Position numbers and translations under genes: made by a program
Part shown: piece after piece, positions 53,276 to 61,130 of the stretch
Layout of the letters: the number at the start of each line of letters is the position of its first letter
Numbering within the stretch: position 1 is the stretch's first letter
Notes under the pieces: generated by a model
Databases searched by the model: none
What the model was told of the DNA's origin: nothing
Seen by the model: the letters and a program-made list of their open reading frames with translations, nothing else
Assembly: GCF_000953675.1 (NCBI RefSeq)
Contig: NZ_LN679998.1
Span: 1,387,911-1,451,910, forward strand
Source of the DNA: Paraclostridium sordellii
Lineage (GTDB): Bacteria > Bacillota > Clostridia > Peptostreptococcales > Peptostreptococcaceae
Length of the DNA: 64,000 nucleotides
Direction: 5' to 3'

Positions 53276-54292
53276 ATGAATAGTAATGATATAGGTATAG
53301 ACTTAGGGACTGCTAATGTATTAATATCAGTTTCTGGAAAAGGAATAGTACTATCAGAACCATCAGTAGTTGCTATAGAAAAAAATACCGGAACCGTTTT
53401 AGCAGTTGGAAGACAAGCATGTAACATGATAGGAAAAACACCTAGTAATATAGTATCTATAAGACCATTACAAAATGGTGTAATATCTGATTATGATGCT
53501 ACTGAAAAGATGTTAAATTACTTTATAAGCAAGGTGTTAGACAAAAAAGGTATGAAGAAGTTTTTTATGCCAAGAATAATGGTGTGTGTACCAAGTGGAG
53601 TAACAGGCGTTGAAAAAATAGCTTTAGAAGATGCTGTTAGAAATACTGGAGCAAGAGAAGTTTACACAATTGAAGAACCAATAGCTGCTGCTATTGGCTC
53701 AGGAATAGATATTTCTAATCCAACTGGAAGTATGGTTATAGATATAGGAGGAGGAACTGCAGATATAGCTATTATATCTTTAGGTGGAGCTGTGATTAGT
53801 GAATCAATAAAGATAGGTGGAGATAAGTTTGATGATGCTATAGTAAAGTATATTAAAAAACATCACAATTTTCTTATAGGTGAAAGAACAGCTGAAAAAA
53901 TAAAAATTGAAATTGGAACAAGTTATGGTGAAGAAGAAACGCTTATGGAAGTAAGTGGAATAAATTTAGTTACAAGGCTTCCTGAAAAAATAAAAATCAG
54001 TTCATTAGAAATAAAAGATGCAATTGAAGAATGTACACAAAAAATATTATCGACTACATGTTCAGTATTAGAAAAAACACCACCTGAATTAGCATCAGAT
54101 ATCTGGGAAAATGGAATAATTATGACTGGGGGAGGATCACTTCTTAATGGATTAGATAAAAGAATACAAGAGAAAACTAATATAAAGGTTAGAATTGCGG
54201 AAGATGCATTATTATGTGTTGCAAAAGGAACGGGAGCTTCACTTGAATCCCTAGATTTATTAGCAAAAGTAAAAAAGAGTGAGTTTAATTAA
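53276..54292 (+). CDS. MreB-family actin homologue (Mbl/MreBH-like)
   Basis: A 338-residue bacterial actin. Phosphate-1 motif GIDLGTANVLI (about 7-17), phosphate-2 VIDIGGGTADIAI (about 159-171) and adenosine motif MTGGGSLLNGLD (about 285-296) are present, with the IEEPIAAAIGSG connect segment. It polymerises under the membrane and guides cell wall synthesis or a related process. It is not next to mreC/mreD, as is common for Mbl or MreBH paralogues. The ATG at 53276 lies nine bases after AGGAG; the in-frame TTG at 53267 is too close to that site. Confidence 0.92.
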   Translation: MNSNDIGIDLGTANVLISVSGKGIVLSEPSVVAIEKNTGTVLAVGRQACNMIGKTPSNIVSIRPLQNGVISDYDATEKMLNYFISKVLDKKGMKKFFMPRIMVCVPSGVTGVEKIALEDAVRNTGAREVYTIEEPIAAAIGSGIDISNPTGSMVIDIGGGTADIAIISLGGAVISESIKIGGDKFDDAIVKYIKKHHNFLIGERTAEKIKIEIGTSYGEEETLMEVSGINLVTRLPEKIKISSLEIKDAIEECTQKILSTTCSVLEKTPPELASDIWENGIIMTGGGSLLNGLDKRIQEKTNIKVRIAEDALLCVAKGTGASLESLDLLAKVKKSEFN

Positions 54293-54329
54293 TTATTAAT
54301 TAAAAACTTATTTGAATATATTTAGTAAA

Positions 54330-54376
54330 AATGCACTTAAAATTTACTTATTTAGATTTTAAGTGCATTAAATTCA
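54330..54376. terminator. Bidirectional terminator
   Basis: AATGCACTTAAAAT (54330-54343) pairs with ATTTTAAGTGCATT (54356-54369) perfectly; convergent genes on both sides. Confidence 0.75.
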
Positions 54377-54378
54377 TG

Positions 54379-54738
54379 TTAAAAATTATTTGAAATTTCA
54401 CTTAGTCTAAAAATATCATTATTACTATCTTTAAAACATTCATTTTTTTCATCTTTAAGATATGATTGTTTAGAATTATGACTTTTAATATCTTTTGACT
54501 TTAGCATATTTAATAAAAGAACGTCAGGGTCTGGAATTACGATATTATTATCTTTAAATTCTTGTTCTTTTTTAGTAAGCTTTTCGCCCTTAATCTCTTT
54601 TTCAGTTATAGATTTGCGCATTACCATTTCTTCAATAGCTTTTAATATAGGGTCTTTACTTTCTTTTTCATTTTTTAACTTAGAAAAACTATAATTTGAT
54701 GAATTAAAAAAGTTATTATTTACTATTCTGTTGATCAT
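54379..54738 (-). CDS. Hypothetical Lys/Glu/Asn-rich small protein
   Basis: A 119-residue soluble, highly charged protein with no signal peptide or membrane helix. A helix-rich middle (LKAIEEMVMRKSITEKEIKG) is followed by KKEQEFKDNNIVIPDPDVLLLNML. I do not recognise it. The ATG follows a good AAAGGAG, and the frame ends just before the shared terminator, so it is probably a real gene. Confidence 0.6.
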   Translation of the reverse strand: MINRIVNNNFFNSSNYSFSKLKNEKESKDPILKAIEEMVMRKSITEKEIKGEKLTKKEQEFKDNNIVIPDPDVLLLNMLKSKDIKSHNSKQSYLKDEKNECFKDSNNDIFRLSEISNNF

Positions 54739-55175
54739 CTTAATACTCCTTTCATTTTATTCTCCCAATTTTTTATATAAATAAGTTATGTTTTTTATTA
54801 TTTTATTTGAATTGTTGAATATATTTTAAATTATTGTATGATTTGAGTTTTATATTTATTTTTATAAATAAATTTGGGAGTAATTTTATTATATATATAC
54901 GTAAATTTGAATATATACTTAAGAAAAAATTTTAAGAATTTTATTTTATTATTATATATTCTGAATTTTTTAATATTAAATAAAAAGTCATATACTTTTA
55001 CATAAAAATAGAATAATAATTTTTATATTATTACTCTATCAATTACTTTATAATATTTTAAAATTTAACTAACAATATGGTAGAAGTAGCATCTAAACTT
55101 TTCACATTAAGAAGAAAACAATATACAATTTTTATATCTGTTTTAGAATTAGTTATAGTTAATTAAACAGATAAT
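54739..55175. other. AT-rich non-coding interval
   Basis: No supported gene. One weak hairpin, ATAGAATAATAAT/ATTATTACTCTAT at about 55006-55038, lacks a T run and is of unclear meaning. Confidence 0.35.
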
Positions 55176-55265
55176 TTATCTTTTTTCATTTTTATAAAGT
55201 GAATACACGTTATATAAACTTAGTAAAATAGAAAAAATTAATAAGATCAATTTGGAACCGCCCAT
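55176..55265 (-). CDS. 29-residue hydrophobic peptide
   Basis: On the minus strand ATG 55265 follows GAGGTGATAGA, an excellent site, and encodes a 29-residue peptide: MGGSKLILLIFSILLSLY, then a short polar tail ending KNEKR. One membrane helix with a basic C terminus is the form of type I toxin peptides and of small membrane regulators. No antisense RNA promoter was proven. It could also be a small subunit of an unknown complex. Confidence 0.5.
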   Translation of the reverse strand: MGGSKLILLIFSILLSLYNVYSLYKNEKR

Positions 55266-55620
55266 TCTATCACCTCAGAAAATAATAATTTTAAAATTTT
55301 TTAATACATTTTATATATAAAAAATTTTAACATATAAGGATAAAAAAGGAAATATATGGAATAAAATATATTAATCTATAAATAAAATAATAAAAATTAA
55401 TTATAAATCAAAAATTTATTAAAAAATTACGTTTTATAAATTAGATATTCCATTTCAAAAATAAATTATTAGCCAAATAGTTGAGTGTAATTAAAAAATA
55501 TTTAAAATTTTGCTAAGATGAATGTAGCGAAATTTATATATTAGTGAGTATATCAAAAATTTCAGCTATTATATTATTAAATAAGATATTTAATAAATTT
55601 AAAAATATGGGGAGGGGTTC
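55266..55620. other. AT-rich non-coding interval
   Basis: No supported gene or clear structure. It holds the start region of the 29-residue peptide gene (left) and ends in the GGGGAGGGG site of a 33-codon ORF (right). Confidence 0.35.
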
Positions 55621-55722
55621 ATGATTGAAAATTATATTTATCTAGTCGGTCAATTTATAAATACGGTAGGACAAATTATATTGTTTCAAAGAGAAGAGTT
55701 AGAAGGGTATTTAATTATTTAG
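55621..55722 (+). CDS. Possible 33-residue small protein
   Basis: ATG 55621 follows GGGGAGGGGTTC. The frame encodes 33 residues beginning MIENYIYLVGQFINTVGQII, partly hydrophobic, ending in TAG 55720-55722. I do not recognise it. It could be a real small protein or a remnant. Confidence 0.35.
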   Translation: MIENYIYLVGQFINTVGQIILFQREELEGYLII

Positions 55723-55845
55723 GGCTGAGAAGGAGTAATAAACAAATATATTATTTAGTGAAATATTTATAAAACTAGCATATGTTAAAATTAAATTAAC
55801 GAGTATTTAACAACTTATATATTTTAAACTAAAGGGGATGAAGTT

Positions 55846-56361
55846 TTGGTAAAAGCTATAGTAGATAATAATTATTTAATTAAGCCCATGACTATACTAA
55901 ATCGCAGTGAAATAAAAAAACTGTATGATTTATGTTCTGATTATCATATTATGTCTAGTGGTAAAAATGCAACTGATGAGGATGTAGACAACATTTTTAA
56001 ATATAATGATAAAAAGACAGCTGAGAATTCCTTAACACTTGGAGTATATAATCAGTGTGAGCTGTTAATTGGGATGGTAGATATATTTAAAAATTATCCT
56101 GAAGAAGATACTTGGATGATAGGTATACTTTTACTTTCACCAGAGGAGAGAAATAAAAATTTAGGTAAAATAATACATGAAGAAGTGAAAAATTATGCTC
56201 TAAGTCAAGGGGCAAATACTTTAAGAATTGGAGTAATGGAGGAGAATATTAAAGGTAAAAGGTTTTGGGATTCATTAGGGTATAAAAAAATAAAATCTAC
56301 AACTATAGATATGGGAGATAAAAAACATAATTTAGATATATTAATATCAAGTATTAAATAA
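55846..56361 (+). CDS. GNAT-family N-acetyltransferase
   Basis: A 171-residue acetyltransferase. The CoA-binding motif is LSPEERNKNLGKIIHEEV (about 103-120), and the C-terminal RIGVMEENIKGKRFWDSLGYKKIKS is the standard motif B region. Acceptor unknown. The start is TTG 55846 behind AAAGGGGATG. Monocistronic; no regulator adjacent. Confidence 0.83.
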   Translation: MVKAIVDNNYLIKPMTILNRSEIKKLYDLCSDYHIMSSGKNATDEDVDNIFKYNDKKTAENSLTLGVYNQCELLIGMVDIFKNYPEEDTWMIGILLLSPEERNKNLGKIIHEEVKNYALSQGANTLRIGVMEENIKGKRFWDSLGYKKIKSTTIDMGDKKHNLDILISSIK

Positions 56362-56427
56362 TTTTATAGGCGTTTTTAGTATAAGAAGCAAAATATATAC
56401 TTTATAAATTTTAGTCATAAATAAAAT

Positions 56428-56472
56428 TAATGTGATATATATGTAATATAGAGAGAGAAATATATCACATTA
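56428..56472 (+). repeat. Inverted repeat upstream of the XRE regulator unit
   Basis: TAATGTGATATAT (56428-56440) and ATATATCACATTA (56460-56472) are perfect 13-bp arms separated by 19 bp, with TAATAT (56445-56450 region) between them. It could be an operator overlapping a -10, or an mRNA hairpin before the AAGGGGGG site. Confidence 0.5.
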
Positions 56473-56490
56473 GTTTAAGGGGGGATTTTT

Positions 56491-56574
56491 ATGAATAGAT
56501 TAAAAAAGTATTCGTGGGTATTTGCATTATTTGGGCAACTTTCTCATATTTGGTGTAACAAGTTAGGGAATTAA
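56491..56574 (+). pseudogene. Short ORF, probable remnant of a membrane protein
   Basis: ATG 56491 follows a strong TTAAGGGGGGA and encodes 27 residues: MNRLKKYSWVFALFGQLSHI, then a short tail. The start looks like the first helix of a membrane protein. Small XRE regulators of this type are often preceded by such a membrane protein, so most of that gene has probably been lost. The regulator starts 6 bp after its stop. Confidence 0.45.
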
Positions 56575-56579
56575 AGGAT

Positions 56580-56783
56580 ATGACAAAATTTATTAGTAAT
56601 TTAAAGAAATATCGCCAGTTTAATGAATTAACTCAAGAAGAATTAGCCAATAAGGTTAATGTTAGAAGAGAAACTATTGCTCGTTTAGAAAATGCAAAAT
56701 ATAATCCCTCACTTGAATTAGCTGTTAGAATTTCAAATGAGTTAAATATCTCACTTGAAAAACTATTTATTTTTGAGTTTTAA
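56580..56783 (+). CDS. Small XRE-family transcriptional regulator
   Basis: A 67-residue protein that is almost only a Cro/C1-type helix-turn-helix: [20 protein letters not shown], then [22 protein letters not shown]. This is the compact YozG/Xre-like type that usually represses a short membrane-protein operon. It is translated directly after the 27-codon ORF and probably binds the inverted repeat upstream. Confidence 0.88.
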   Translation: MTKFISNLKKYRQFNELTQEELANKVNVRRETIARLENAKYNPSLELAVRISNELNISLEKLFIFEF

Positions 56784-56821
56784 ATTAAGTTTTATTATAA
56801 AAATATATAAAGGAGAAAAAT

Positions 56822-57355
56822 ATGGAAAACTTGTATTTACATGTTCCAACATTTGATGAACTAGATTATAGGCAAAAAATTTTAGGACAGGAAGATACCA
56901 TGTCTTATAATAAAGGATATAATCTTTTAATGGAAAATTATAATAATGAAACTGGATGCATTGATTTTTCAAAAAAGTACTGGGAGAAGTGGTATGCTAA
57001 GTGGATTTTAGAAGCTAAAGATAGGTATTATGCATATATTGTAGAAAGTAATACAGGCGATTTTGTAGGAGAAGTATGCTTTTACTATGAGGAAGAAGAA
57101 AAGTTGTATCGTATAGGTATAGTTATTGAAAGTGTACATAGAGGTAAAGGATATTGCTCAAATGGGTTAATTAAGCTTGCAGATGTAGCATTTAATGATT
57201 TTAATATTAAAAGATTAAGAAATGTTATACCACTAGGTAGGGAGTATGCTATAAAAGGGCATAAAAAGGTAGGTTTTAAAGAAGTTAGTATTGAAAAAAA
57301 TCAGATTATTCTTGATTTATCAAATGAGGATTACTTAGGTATTAAGTTTATATAA
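56822..57355 (+). CDS. GNAT-family N-acetyltransferase
   Basis: A 177-residue acetyltransferase of the ribosomal-protein/antibiotic type. The N terminus YLHVPTFDELDYRQKIL resembles clostridial GNATs annotated near drug resistance genes. The CoA motif is VIESVHRGKGYCSNGLIKLA (about 100-119), followed by IKRLRNVIPLGREYAIKGHKKVGF. Acceptor unknown. The ATG follows AAAGGAG and lies 38 bp after the XRE gene. Confidence 0.83.
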   Translation: MENLYLHVPTFDELDYRQKILGQEDTMSYNKGYNLLMENYNNETGCIDFSKKYWEKWYAKWILEAKDRYYAYIVESNTGDFVGEVCFYYEEEEKLYRIGIVIESVHRGKGYCSNGLIKLADVAFNDFNIKRLRNVIPLGREYAIKGHKKVGFKEVSIEKNQIILDLSNEDYLGIKFI

Positions 57356-57388
57356 ATTAAAATGTATAATACCTAGGAGGTATAAAAT

Positions 57389-57997
57389 TTGAAAATATAT
57401 ATAACAAGGCATGGACAAACACAGTGGAACATAGAAGATAGGATACAAGGAAGTCAAAATTCAAATCTAACAGAACAAGGAAAACAGGATGCATTAAATC
57501 TAGGGGATAAATTAAGATATACTAAAATAGATTACATATATACTAGTCCATTGAAAAGAACATACAATACAGCATTACTTATAAAAAGAAATCGAGATAT
57601 ACCAATAGAGGTATATGAAAACTTAAAAGAAATGAATTTTGGTGTATGGGAAGGTATGCATAGTCATAATGTTAGAAGAGAATATAAAGATGAGTATTAT
57701 AAATTTTGGAATGAACCTCACCTATATAAATCAATATGCGGAGAAACTTTTGAAGAACTCATAAAAAGAGTTAAAAATACTTTAAATGATATTATAAATG
57801 AAAAGAAGGGTGAAAATATATTATTAGTTACACATGCAATTTTTATAAAAGCTATATATGCAATTATTAATGAATATGAATTAAAGGACTTTTGGAATTC
57901 TCCATATATAAAAAATACCTGTTTAACCATATTAGAGTATAATGAAGATAAGTATAAATTTATATTAGAAGCAGATACGTCATATATAGAAAATTAA
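57389..57997 (+). CDS. Histidine phosphatase family protein (GpmB/CobC-like)
   Basis: A 202-residue phosphatase or mutase of the 2-His branch. The phosphohistidine motif RHGQTQWN is at about 7-14, YTSPLKRTYNTA at about 50-61, the acid EMNFGVWEGM at about 81-90, and the second catalytic His in LLVTHAIFIKA (about 150). Relatives dephosphorylate small molecules such as phosphoglycerate or alpha-ribazole phosphate; none is implied by the neighbours. The start is TTG 57389 behind TAGGAGG. Confidence 0.9.
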   Translation: MKIYITRHGQTQWNIEDRIQGSQNSNLTEQGKQDALNLGDKLRYTKIDYIYTSPLKRTYNTALLIKRNRDIPIEVYENLKEMNFGVWEGMHSHNVRREYKDEYYKFWNEPHLYKSICGETFEELIKRVKNTLNDIINEKKGENILLVTHAIFIKAIYAIINEYELKDFWNSPYIKNTCLTILEYNEDKYKFILEADTSYIEN

Positions 57998-57999
57998 TA

Positions 58000-58043
58000 A
58001 AATAAAAGGTGAGTGCAAATATTCATTCACCTTTTATTTTTAT
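58000..58043 (+). terminator. Terminator of the phosphatase gene
   Basis: AAATAAAAGGTGA (58000-58012) pairs with TCACCTTTTATTT (58027-58039), then TTA. Confidence 0.8.
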
Positions 58044-58169
58044 ATGATTTATAAAATATAGACAGGCTTATAATCAAGTCAAGAGTTGTATGTTAATCAA
58101 TTTTATCCAGTATTTAAAAGTTATTGTTAAGATATATTTAATAAAGTAGAAATTTTAAGGTATAGATAA

Positions 58170-58679
58170 TTATAAGTTAATTACAAATTGATTATATATT
58201 TTACCATTTTCCTCTATAGTATTAAATAAAATTCCATTGTTGGCTTTTATAACTTTTTCAGAAGCTATGTTTATAGATTCACAGCTTAATATAGCTTTAT
58301 CTATACCAAGTTGTTTTGAGATAGGTAGTGCTAGTTCTAATATTTTAGTACCATATCCTCTACCTCTATACTTTTGAGCAATATCATATCCAATATGACC
58401 ATTAAGAGGTATACTTTTATGTCTAATTCTAATTACTCCTAAGACTTTATTATCTCCATTTACCAACCAAAAAGTAGAACAAGGAACATAGCCTTTAGGT
58501 AAATCAATTCCTTTTGAATTATTATTTAAAATCTCTACATATTGTTCAAAATCATCTAATGCTTTTTTATATATATTAAAATATTCTGTATTACTACTTT
58601 TTTTATAGTCATTTATATTTTCTAAAAAACTGTCTTTATATATAATGTTTGGTGATTTTAACTCTATTTTTTCAAACAT
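58170..58679 (-). CDS. GNAT-family N-acetyltransferase
   Basis: A 169-residue acetyltransferase. GHIGYDIAQKYRGRGYGTKI (about 93-112) is the CoA-binding motif, followed by LGIDKAILSCESINIASEKV, the standard RimI-like core. YVPCSTFWLVNGDNKVLGVI lies before it. Acceptor unknown. The ATG follows GGGGGTTAGA on the minus strand. Monocistronic. Confidence 0.83.
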   Translation of the reverse strand: MFEKIELKSPNIIYKDSFLENINDYKKSSNTEYFNIYKKALDDFEQYVEILNNNSKGIDLPKGYVPCSTFWLVNGDNKVLGVIRIRHKSIPLNGHIGYDIAQKYRGRGYGTKILELALPISKQLGIDKAILSCESINIASEKVIKANNGILFNTIEENGKIYNQFVINL

Positions 58680-58910
58680 ATCTAACCCCCCATTAAAAAA
58701 TTTTTTATTAATTTAATGATGATATTTAAATTAAAAAATTTCAACTAATACTTATTAATTTATTTCAAAAACTTTAATATTCTATAATTACTTAATTTAC
58801 TTAAATATTAAATCCATTTAGATTTGGTATATAAAATTGGTATTAGAAAATATATATCAATTAAATTAAGATTTTTAGAAGAGATAATAAGTGAAAAATT
58901 ATTGATTAAA

Positions 58911-58968
58911 AATAAAAATACCTTTAAAATCTATCTAAATAGGGTTTAAAGGTATTTTTATTTTTAAT
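58911..58968 (-). terminator. Terminator of the minus-strand membrane protein gene
   Basis: AAAAATAAAAATACCTTTAAA pairs perfectly with its complement at the right around a 17-nt loop; it overlaps the stop codon at 58964. T runs occur on both strands. Confidence 0.75.
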
Positions 58969-59341
58969 TTTTAAGTACTAAAGTTTTTATTAATCTACTT
59001 ATTTTATGTATAGGTTTCATTAAAGATAGTTGCATCAATATGCTTAGTGCAGTTGCAAACATCAAGAAATCAGTAGTTGAAAATGGTTTAAAGTAACCAT
59101 CCCATGGCCCTATTGGCATATTAATAATAAACACATAAGACAGTGAATATGATATTAGGTTTCCTAAAATAATAGTCTTTTTAACTTTAGCGGAGTTGAT
59201 AGAAGCTAATAATATATAGGTTAAAATCATAATTAAATAACCTATCATTGACCTTTTAGTATAATCTAAATACATTGATATAAATATAAAGGGTACTCCA
59301 GATAAAATTAAATTTAAAATATTTATTATAGTTTTTTTCAT
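58964..59341 (-). CDS. Four-TM membrane protein, unknown
   Basis: A 125-residue integral membrane protein with four helices (about 5-24, 31-48, 56-74 and 88-108) and a hydrophilic loop GPWDGYFKPFSTTDF before the last. The ATG is behind AAAGGTAAAAAA, a moderate site. I do not recognise the family. It stands alone. Confidence 0.65.
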   Translation of the reverse strand: MKKTIINILNLILSGVPFIFISMYLDYTKRSMIGYLIMILTYILLASINSAKVKKTIILGNLISYSLSYVFIINMPIGPWDGYFKPFSTTDFLMFATALSILMQLSLMKPIHKISRLIKTLVLKN

Positions 59342-59529
59342 TTTTTTACCTTTCTATCTTTTGAAATATACTGAAAATTTTAACATTTAAAAAGGTAGAA
59401 AAGTAAATTTTGGACTAAGATTGAGTTATTTGGGTATGAAATATGAAAATTTGCATAGATGTGCAAGATTAATTTGTATTAAAATCAAAGATAGTAATAA
59501 AATAAAAAAAGTAAAAGAAGGTGGGAGTT

Positions 59530-59826
59530 TTGGACAGAATTGATAAGGAAAAAGAGATAATAACATTGATGATAAACCTTTATTGTAAGAAAAAACATGG
59601 TAGTTTAAATAATGAACTATGTAGTGGATGTAGGGACTTAGAAGAATATGCACATAAAAGATTAACTTATTGTAAGTTTGGAAATGAAAAAAGCTCTTGC
59701 AAAAAGTGTCCTATTCATTGTTATAAGAAAGATATGAGAGAGAAAGTTAAAGAGGTAATGAAATTTTCAGGACCTAGAATACTAATATACAATCCTTTAG
59801 AATACATAAGACATATATTTAAATAA
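59530..59826 (+). CDS. YgbA-family (nitrous oxide-stimulated promoter) cysteine-rich protein
   Basis: A 98-residue protein matching the YgbA/nitrous-oxide-stimulated-promoter family: IITLMINLYCKKKHG, LCSGCRDLEEYAHKRLTYC, CKKCPIHCYKKDMREKV, VMKFSGPRILIYNPL. Seven cysteines in the first 60 residues suggest a metal or Fe-S site. In enterobacteria the homologue is induced by nitrosative stress. The start is TTG 59530, six bases after AAGAAGGTG; an upstream GTG at 59521 is inside that site. Confidence 0.85.
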   Translation: MDRIDKEKEIITLMINLYCKKKHGSLNNELCSGCRDLEEYAHKRLTYCKFGNEKSSCKKCPIHCYKKDMREKVKEVMKFSGPRILIYNPLEYIRHIFK

Positions 59827-59861
59827 AAAATATAAGCGTTTTTAATTAAGATAAATCCAAT

Positions 59862-59905
59862 AAATAAAGTAGCATTATATTATTAATATAGTGCTACTTT
59901 ATTTA
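59862..59905 (+). terminator. Terminator of the YgbA-family gene
   Basis: AAATAAAGTAGCATTATATT pairs with AATATAGTGCTACTTTATTT with one wobble. Confidence 0.75.
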
Positions 59906-59993
59906 TATAAGTTAATTGTTATTATAATCTAAATACATTTATATAAATAGTTTTAAAAATTTAAGTGTTTATGTATAATAGAAATTCAAAAAA

Positions 59994-60203
59994 TTATAGT
60001 TTATCATTAATTTTATTTTCTAAATTGTTAACCTTGTTTTCTAATTCTTTAATTTTATTTTCATATTTATTTTTACTTGTAAGCTTTTTACAAAAAGTAA
60101 AAATTATATAAATAATAACTACAAGAATTGATAGAATAAGAACAGTATTAAAAATCTGGAAAAAAAGTTCGTATGAAACGCTTATTAATGGATCTGAATC
60201 CAT
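59994..60203 (-). CDS. Small single-TM protein with C-terminal coiled coil
   Basis: A 69-residue protein: an N-terminal outer segment, one membrane helix (about 12-36) and a C-terminal heptad-rich stretch KIKELENKVNNLENKIND predicted as coiled coil. The ATG follows an excellent AAAGGAGGTG. Such small anchored coiled coils often scaffold or regulate membrane complexes; no partner is evident. Confidence 0.72.
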   Translation of the reverse strand: MDSDPLISVSYELFFQIFNTVLILSILVVIIYIIFTFCKKLTSKNKYENKIKELENKVNNLENKINDKL

Positions 60204-60419
60204 TTAAGACACCTCCTTTACTAATGTTAATATTTTCTATTTTATCATGTTCAAATCTCATTTAAAACACATTTAGAAATTAATATTTAAAATAATTTTA
60301 ATATTCTAATAAATATATTTTAAGGTGTTCAATTTATTTAAATTATTAATATTTAAAGATTCAATATCAAAGTATATGATATATTAATAGTGATAGAAAG
60401 AGTTTATAAGGGGGAAATT

Positions 60420-61130
60420 ATGATTAGGATAGGAATTTGTGAAGATGAAAAAGAAATACAAGATTTAATAGAAACTTATCTTCATAGTATATTAAAAAGT
60501 ATAAATATAGATTATGAAATAAAAAAATATAATTTGGGAGAAGAGTTACTTGAAAGCAATTTAAAAGAAATAGATATATTACTTCTAGATATTCAAATGG
60601 GACAAATTAATGGAATGGATACAGCAAGAAAAATTAGAAAAGTAGATAATAAAATGGAGATAATATTTATAACTTCATTAATAGATTATGTACAGGAAGG
60701 CTATGAGGTAAGAGCTTATAGATATTTGTTAAAACCTATAGAAGAAGAAGAATTAAAAAAGCATGTATTAACATGTATTAAAGAAATTGAAAATAAAAAT
60801 AGTTATATATTAATAAAAAATAAATCTAACAATTATAAGATTTGCTTAGAAGAAATAAAATATATAGAAGTTCAAAAAAAGAATATGATAATACATACCA
60901 TAAATAAAGATTTTGATGTAATATATAGTCTAGAAAAAATAGAAAAAGATTTAAAACTAGATAAATTTGTAAGATGTCATAAAAGCTTTTTAGTTAATCT
61001 AAGTTATGTAGAAAATATAAAGCTAAATACTGCTATTTTAGAAAGTGGGGAAGAAGTACCTGTTAGTAGATATAGATACAAAGAAGTCAAGGAGAAATTT
61101 TTAAAATTTCTTGGTGATTCAATATGTTAA
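60420..61130 (+). CDS. LytTR-family response regulator
   Basis: A 236-residue AgrA/LytR-type regulator. The receiver domain has CEDE at about 7-10, phospho-acceptor Asp in ILLLDIQMG (about 59) and Lys in LLKPIEEEEL. The LytTR domain (about 135-232) includes FVRCHKSFLVNLSYVE. ATG 60420 follows AAGGGGGAAAT; an in-frame start ten codons earlier lacks a site. Overlaps the kinase gene by 7 bp. Confidence 0.9.
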   Translation: MIRIGICEDEKEIQDLIETYLHSILKSINIDYEIKKYNLGEELLESNLKEIDILLLDIQMGQINGMDTARKIRKVDNKMEIIFITSLIDYVQEGYEVRAYRYLLKPIEEEELKKHVLTCIKEIENKNSYILIKNKSNNYKICLEEIKYIEVQKKNMIIHTINKDFDVIYSLEKIEKDLKLDKFVRCHKSFLVNLSYVENIKLNTAILESGEEVPVSRYRYKEVKEKFLKFLGDSIC

